The translations under genes were made by a program, and so were the position numbers. This document shows positions 6,781 to 10,617 of a stretch of 10,617 nucleotides of DNA, piece after piece. The stretch lies in contig CAIYQF010000457.1 of assembly GCA_903928325.1 (NCBI GenBank), forward strand, positions 1 to 10,617, written 5' to 3'. A model generated the notes under the pieces. That model was not told where the DNA came from. It worked only from the letters and a program-made list of their open reading frames with translations, and ran no database searches. Positions within the stretch are counted from its first letter, which is position 1. Each line of letters opens with the position of its first letter. Origin of the DNA: an uncultured beta proteobacterium (lineage in GTDB: Bacteria > Pseudomonadota > Gammaproteobacteria > Burkholderiales > Burkholderiaceae_C).

Positions 6781-7092
6781 CTAAAACGAATCGGGTAAAA
6801 AATCAGGCGAAAAACTTTGTATATGCAAAACTACCGACTTGCTGCGTGACGCATTAGCAAGAAAACCTTCAAACTTCCACTGGCTTCCAATGTCTTGCTT
6901 GGCCAGGGTTTCTGCGACTGCACCAAACGCCATGGCTTTCAGACTGGTGGTTACCTGCCGCTTGACACCGACCTCCTGCAACTCCGAACAGTGCTCAAGC
7001 ACTAAATTCAGGGCCGGAACGCCGGCTGGGGTAAATCGCAAGGCCTGCGCCTGATCGATTGTTGCCGTGATTTTCAGCGTGTTGGCAGCCAC
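6781..7092 (-). CDS. priB: Primosomal replication protein N (PriB)
   Basis: This predicted 103-residue single-domain OB-fold protein resembles PriB, which binds single-stranded DNA and links PriA to DnaT/DnaB loading in replication restart. Typical segments are an N-terminal strand (LKITATID), RFTPAGVPALNLVLEH as in PriB and SSB-like OB folds, and VVLHIQSF near the C-terminus. Its place between rpsF and rpsR is the classic priB position. The start is GTG at 7092, because an in-frame TAA lies only three codons upstream and no better start follows. GGAG is only one base before the GTG, which is unusually close. The 35-base gap from rpsF and the stop overlapping the rpsR Shine-Dalgarno point to one polycistronic message. 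Confidence 0.93.
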   Translation of the reverse strand: MAANTLKITATIDQAQALRFTPAGVPALNLVLEHCSELQEVGVKRQVTTSLKAMAFGAVAETLAKQDIGSQWKFEGFLANASRSKSVVLHIQSFSPDFLPDSF

Positions 7093-7127
7093 TCTCCGTT
7101 AGCACTTTGTCGGTAAATTTACTTAGC

Positions 7128-7493
7128 TCAACCTTGGTATTCGGCTTGCTGGGTTTTGCGCGCGTCTTCGCGCTCAACCGTTTTCATCATCGACGACGGG
7201 CCTGTATCGGCCTTCTTCTTGGACACGGTAAGGTGCCGCAGAACGGCGTCGTTGAATTTGAATGCATGCTCCAACTCGGCCATGACGGCTTGGTCGGCTT
7301 CAATATTCACGCACAGGTAGTGGGCCTTTGCCAGCTTGTTGATCATGTAGACCAGTTGGCGACGACCCCAGTCTTCGACGCGGTGTACTTTGCCGCCGCC
7401 GACAGTAATCATGCCTTTGTAACGCTCCAGCATGGCCGGAACTTGTTCGCTCTGATCCGGGTGGATCATGAGAATGATTTCATAGTGACGCAT
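7128..7493 (-). CDS. rpsF: 30S ribosomal protein bS6
   Basis: This predicted 121-residue bS6 opens with the characteristic MRHYEIILMIHPDQSEQVP. It continues through GGKVHRVEDWGRRQLVYMINK and KAHYLCVNIEA, and ends with NDAVLRHLTVSKKK plus a charged tail. It forms a ferredoxin-like fold and pairs with bS18 on the 16S rRNA platform. AAGGAG lies five bases before ATG 7493. It is the first gene of rpsF-priB-rpsR-rplI. In several bacteria this operon is autoregulated by an S6:S18-binding leader motif, and the leader here is unusually structured. Confidence 0.98.
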   Translation of the reverse strand: MRHYEIILMIHPDQSEQVPAMLERYKGMITVGGGKVHRVEDWGRRQLVYMINKLAKAHYLCVNIEADQAVMAELEHAFKFNDAVLRHLTVSKKKADTGPSSMMKTVEREDARKTQQAEYQG

Positions 7494-7512
7494 TAATACT
7501 CCTTTTGGATAA

Positions 7513-7563
7513 GCCCCCAGCGGGGCCAGAAAAAGCCGCCCCAGCGTCTAAGTGGAGTGCGGC
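7513..7563 (-). promoter_or_regulatory. Structured rpsF leader with three overlapping hairpins, candidate attenuator
   Basis: Three hairpins can be drawn on the minus strand. A: GCCGC (7563-7559) pairs with GCGGC (7539-7535), extended by three inner pairs, then TTTTT at 7534-7530, which has the form of an intrinsic terminator. B: GGGGC (7542-7538) pairs with GCCCC (7526-7522), which breaks A. C: GCCCC (7526-7522) pairs with GGGGC (7517-7513) just before the rpsF Shine-Dalgarno. A and C are compatible; B excludes both. This is the layout of a leader switched by a ligand, possibly bS6:bS18, though it may simply be GC-rich sequence. Confidence 0.5.
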
Positions 7564-7578
7564 AAGGCGAAGCCCATT

Positions 7579-7584
7579 ATTATA
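7579..7584 (-). promoter_or_regulatory. -10 element of the likely rpsF operon promoter
   Basis: A perfect TATAAT on the minus strand lies 85 bases before the rpsF start codon. At 17 bases upstream the hexamer is GGGGCA, a poor -35 match that falls inside the hairpin at 7591-7627. A ribosomal operon needs a promoter here, and this is the only good -10 in the gap. Confidence 0.5.
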
Positions 7585-7590
7585 GCCTCA

Positions 7591-7627
7591 GAACCGAGGC
7601 TTGCCCCTGCGTAGCAAGCCTCGGTTC
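7591..7627 (-). terminator. Perfect 14-bp hairpin at the end of the symporter gene
   Basis: GAACCGAGGCTTGC (7591-7604) pairs without mismatch with GCAAGCCTCGGTTC (7614-7627) around a nine-base loop. On the minus strand the stem starts inside the TGA stop codon of the symporter. It is probably the ppsA-symporter transcript terminator or 3' stabilising stem. What follows is TGAGGCTATAAT, not a T tract, so simple intrinsic termination is uncertain. The rpsF -10 begins six bases past it. Confidence 0.6.
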
Positions 7628-9914
7628 ACAAAGACGGCGTTGGACGCCTTCCGTCGCGTGTTAAGAGGCTAATGAACACCGTTGCAGCAATGCCAGCGGG
7701 GACACCAAAAATCCCCGCCGAAACAGGCTGAATGCCCCACCACAAACCGGTAACTCCAGGGACCGCATCCCGCACCACCGATAGGTTGCTTGCCATATAA
7801 AACAGCGTGACACACAGACCGGTCAACATGCCGCCGACCGCGCCCGCGCGTGACGTGGGGGACCAAAATATTCCCAACACCATGGCCGGTACCAAGCCCG
7901 CTGCAGCCAATGAAAAAGACGCCGCGACCAGGGAAAGAATGCCAGCCGGGCGCTGGGCCGCAGTGTATGCCGCAAGCAATGCCACCACCAACAGTGCAAA
8001 TTTAGACCACATGACGGGTCGAGTCGCCTGCACCTCGCCATTTTCCCCCTCAAAAAACAGGTCGTGTGCCAATGCGTTGCCAATGGTCAGCAGAAGACCG
8101 TCGGCCGTCGACAACGCGGCGCCCAGCCCACCGGCCGCGACCAGGATGGAGAAAATAACGGGCAAGCCACCAATCTCGGGACTTGCGAGCATCACCAGGT
8201 CCGCACCGATTTTCAGCTCAGAAAACTGCAATACGCCATCGCCATTCACGTCAGACACCGACAGCAGCGCGGGATCGCGTGACCATTGACCGATCCAAGC
8301 GGGCAGGGAATCCATGGGTTGCCCTACCAGATGGGCCATAACTTCATATTTGACCAATACCGCTAATGCGGGCGCCGCCAAGTACAGCAAGGCAATAAAA
8401 AACAAGGACCAGGCTACGGACTGGCGAGCCTGTGACACGTCCGGCGTGGTGAAGTAACGCGTAAGCAAATGGGGTAGGCCGGCGGTCCCCACCATCAAGC
8501 AAAACATCAGCGCCAGAAAATTGGTACGCGAACTGGTAAACAGTGCTTGCTGCGCCGGTGACCCTGCCGGGTCGCCCGAAAAAGCCTGGGTGTGCACCGG
8601 CATTCCACCCATCGGCTGGGCGCGGTCCCGATTTTCTGCAAGTTGACGGGACCAGACCTCGCGTGCCGTCGGTGCGTCTTTCGGAGCCGCTGCCATTTGG
8701 CGGCGAATGGTCAGGGCGCGCCAGTCGTCCGCTGCGGTCTCTCCCAAGTCTCGTAACTGGCGGCGCAGCGCCATGCGGTCGGTGCTGATGGCAGCGTCCA
8801 CGTCTTGCAGCTTCTTTTGCAAGACGTCAGCTCGCTGTGCATAGATTGCGAGCACCTGGTTTTCGGCTGGGGAGGCCAGTATCTGGCGCTCAAACTCTGC
8901 AATTTTTGGAAGTTGCTGCCCATATGCAATAACTGCAAACGGGTTGCCAAGCTGCTGATAGGCTAGCCAGGAAACAGGCAAGGTGAACGCCAAAATGATG
9001 ACCAGGTACTGCGCAACCTGCGTCCACGTCACTGCTCGCATACCGCCTAAAAAAGAACACACCAAAACGCCGCCCAGGCCTAACAAAATCCCAATTTCAA
9101 AATGCAACCCCGTCAACCGAGAGGTGATTAGGCCCACCCCATAAATTTGCGCGACCACGTAGGTAAAGGAACACAAAATGGCCGCCAGAGCCGCAATCCG
9201 ACGAGGCCAGCGCCCGCCATAACGCAGCGCAAAGTAATCGGGCAAGGTGTACAGATTGAGAGCCCGCAAGTAAGGCGCCACAAGTAACGCCACCAAACAA
9301 AACCCACCGGTCCAACCCAGTACATAAGCAAGCCCCCCAGGCTGGTCGCCGATTCCAGAAAAACCCTGCAGATACAGGCCGCCCGATAAGCTGATGAACG
9401 AAGCGGCGCTCATCCAGTCAGCGGCTGTGGCCATGCCGTTGTACACGGCGGGTATGCGTCGCCCTGCAACAAAGTACTCGTCGGCCTTTGCGGTTCGAGC
9501 GTACACGCCAATTCCGGCATACAGAACCAGGGTCAGCGACAAAAAGATACCGGCAATCCACGCCTTTGACAGCCCGCGCTGCTCGGCCAAGCCTAAGCCC
9601 AGCAAGCAAAAAATCAAGACTGCCACGTAGATCAGGAAGCGCCTGTGAATGCGGCGCCTGCCCAATACCAGGGCCGCTTGGGAAGGTCCGCCAGCAGCAA
9701 TCTCGGTTTTACCCATGCGCCATGCGTAAAACCCGATGATTCCGATGAAAACAACAATCGAGCCTTGTGCAGAGAACCAAAACGCCAAGGGCCAACCCGC
9801 TACGGTAGCCTGCAGGTCACGGGCAAAAAAAACCACGCCGAATGAGGCCGCAAACCAAACGGCCAGCAAGGCCGCATGCAGCTTCCAACGCAGCGGGCCT
9901 GGCGTTGGGCTCAT
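7626..9914 (-). CDS. Sodium/solute symporter, DUF4212 small subunit fused to a VC_2705-type SSF transporter
   Basis: This predicted 762-residue inner-membrane protein has two parts. Residues 8-67 (LRWKLHAALLAVWF, WPLAFWFSAQGS, GFYAWRMGK) are two membrane helices resembling the DUF4212 symporter small subunit. Residues from about 94 onward are an SSF core with several further helices: DEYFVAGRRIPAVYNGMATAADWMSA, then TLPDYFALRYGGRWPRR, GGMRAVTWTQV, and GGLGAALSTADGLLLTIGNALAHDL. Related acetate/small-carboxylate carriers are near 550-600 residues. The excess is the fusion plus a hydrophilic, helix-prone insert at about 334-460. Residues 555-566 (DVNGDGVLQFSE) form an EF-hand loop. The start at 9914 is fixed by the ATGA overlap with the ppsA stop; the frame is open further upstream only inside ppsA. 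Acetate, pyruvate or lactate is a plausible substrate, not demonstrated. Confidence 0.88.
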   Translation of the reverse strand: MSPTPGPLRWKLHAALLAVWFAASFGVVFFARDLQATVAGWPLAFWFSAQGSIVVFIGIIGFYAWRMGKTEIAAGGPSQAALVLGRRRIHRRFLIYVAVLIFCLLGLGLAEQRGLSKAWIAGIFLSLTLVLYAGIGVYARTAKADEYFVAGRRIPAVYNGMATAADWMSAASFISLSGGLYLQGFSGIGDQPGGLAYVLGWTGGFCLVALLVAPYLRALNLYTLPDYFALRYGGRWPRRIAALAAILCSFTYVVAQIYGVGLITSRLTGLHFEIGILLGLGGVLVCSFLGGMRAVTWTQVAQYLVIILAFTLPVSWLAYQQLGNPFAVIAYGQQLPKIAEFERQILASPAENQVLAIYAQRADVLQKKLQDVDAAISTDRMALRRQLRDLGETAADDWRALTIRRQMAAAPKDAPTAREVWSRQLAENRDRAQPMGGMPVHTQAFSGDPAGSPAQQALFTSSRTNFLALMFCLMVGTAGLPHLLTRYFTTPDVSQARQSVAWSLFFIALLYLAAPALAVLVKYEVMAHLVGQPMDSLPAWIGQWSRDPALLSVSDVNGDGVLQFSELKIGADLVMLASPEIGGLPVIFSILVAAGGLGAALSTADGLLLTIGNALAHDLFFEGENGEVQATRPVMWSKFALLVVALLAAYTAAQRPAGILSLVAASFSLAAAGLVPAMVLGIFWSPTSRAGAVGGMLTGLCVTLFYMASNLSVVRDAVPGVTGLWWGIQPVSAGIFGVPAGIAATVFISLLTRDGRRPTPSL

Positions 9915-10617
9915 CGGAGCGCGAGTTGCTGCCAGGTTGCGATAACCGAATCCGGGTTCAGGGATATCGACGAAATACCCTGCTGCTCGAGCCACACGGC
10001 GAAATCCGGGTGGTCACTGGGGCCTTGGCCACAAATACCGATGTACTTGTCCTGGGCCTGGCACGCGCGGATCGCCATGCTGATCAGGGCCTTGACCGCC
10101 GGATCGCGCTCATCAAAGTCGGCAGCTAGCAGTTCCAAGCCAGAATCACGGTCCAATCCGAGCGTCAGCTGCGTCAAGTCGTTGGAGCCAATGGAAAATC
10201 CGTCAAAGTAGGCCAAAAACTCCGTCGCCAAAATGGCGTTGCTTGGGATCTCGCACATCATGATGAGCTTGAGGCCGTTGTGCCCGCGCTGCAGACCGTG
10301 GCGGGCCAGCAATTGGGTCACCTTGCGGGCCTGCTCCAGCGTGCGCACAAAGGGCACCATGACCTGCACATTGTCCAGGCCCATGTCGTTGCGAACACGT
10401 TTCAAGGCCTCGCATTCCATGGCAAACGCTTCGCCAAAGTCGGTACTGATATAGCGCGCAGCCCCCCGAAAGCCCAGCATAGGGTTTTCTTCCTCGGGCT
10501 CGTAGCGGCTGCCGCCAATGAGCTTGCGGTATTCATTGGATTTGAAGTCAGACAGGCGCACGATCACCGGCTTGGGCCAAAACGCCGCCGCAATCGTGGC
10601 CACACCCTCGGCAACCC
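9911..10617 (-). CDS. ppsA: Phosphoenolpyruvate synthase, C-terminal fragment (5' end outside window)
   Basis: The 235 C-terminal codons of PEP synthase are present; the frame runs off the right edge, so the GTG at 10603 is internal. The enzyme converts pyruvate and ATP to PEP, AMP and phosphate for gluconeogenesis in the cytoplasm. This part is the PEP/pyruvate-binding TIM-barrel domain: KPVIVRLSDFKSNEY, the arginine in MLGFRGAARY, VMVPFVRTLEQA, LIMMCEIPSNA, GSNDLTQLTLGLDRDS, and GICGQGPSDHP with the catalytic cysteine. Only the C-terminal domain is visible; the nucleotide-binding and phosphohistidine domains are outside. The TGA stop overlaps the ATG of the downstream symporter (ATGA), which suggests translational coupling. 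Confidence 0.96.
   Translation of the reverse strand, partial: VAEGVATIAAAFWPKPVIVRLSDFKSNEYRKLIGGSRYEPEEENPMLGFRGAARYISTDFGEAFAMECEALKRVRNDMGLDNVQVMVPFVRTLEQARKVTQLLARHGLQRGHNGLKLIMMCEIPSNAILATEFLAYFDGFSIGSNDLTQLTLGLDRDSGLELLAADFDERDPAVKALISMAIRACQAQDKYIGICGQGPSDHPDFAVWLEQQGISSISLNPDSVIATWQQLALR

Noticed and set aside
1..10617. Defence system, mobile element, CRISPR, or new multi-gene system
   Set aside because: All genes fall in known housekeeping or metabolic families in familiar order; no direct repeats, transposase, integrase or att-like sites are seen.

Overview
The window looks like a chromosomal housekeeping segment of a betaproteobacterium, order Burkholderiales, most likely family Comamonadaceae (Rhodoferax/Polaromonas-like). 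This rests on protein character and gene neighbourhood: an AlaA-type aminotransferase before homoserine dehydrogenase, Mth938-like protein / PrxQ / PIN-PhoH in a row, rpsF-priB-rpsR-rplI followed by dnaB, and a PEP synthase next to a VC_2705-type symporter. It is recalled family knowledge, not a database search. I see no IS element, phage gene, CRISPR array, tRNA or rRNA, and no island-like change in composition.

Layout. (1) 1-1415, minus strand: an alanine-type aminotransferase (TTG start) followed by the 5' end of homoserine dehydrogenase, with a perfect 10-bp hairpin between them. (2) 1416-1518: a 103-base divergent promoter region. (3) 1519-4400, plus strand: a small Mth938-like protein, a PrxQ/Bcp peroxiredoxin without the usual C+5 resolving cysteine, a strong intrinsic terminator-like hairpin, and a long PIN-PhoH protein with a disordered-looking N-terminal extension. 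(4) 4448-7493, minus strand: the operon rpsF-priB-rpsR-rplI, then an intrinsic terminator and dnaB. It joins translation (bS6, bS18, bL9) to replication (PriB, DnaB). The rpsF leader (7494-7590) has a consensus -10 and three overlapping hairpins that look like an attenuation or autoregulation device. (5) 7626-10617, minus strand: the 3' end of PEP synthase overlaps by ATGA a large sodium/solute symporter. In the symporter, the DUF4212 small subunit is fused to the N-terminus of a VC_2705-type SSF transporter that also carries a roughly 125-residue hydrophilic insert and an EF-hand loop.

How the parts fit. PEP synthase makes PEP from pyruvate for gluconeogenesis, and a coupled small-carboxylate symporter could supply acetate, lactate or pyruvate. 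The aminotransferase and homoserine dehydrogenase belong to amino-acid metabolism. The ribosomal/replication operon is classical. I see no clearly new multi-gene system. The points most worth a second look are the fused symporter and its coupling to ppsA, the rpsF leader, and the hairpin between prxQ and phoH.
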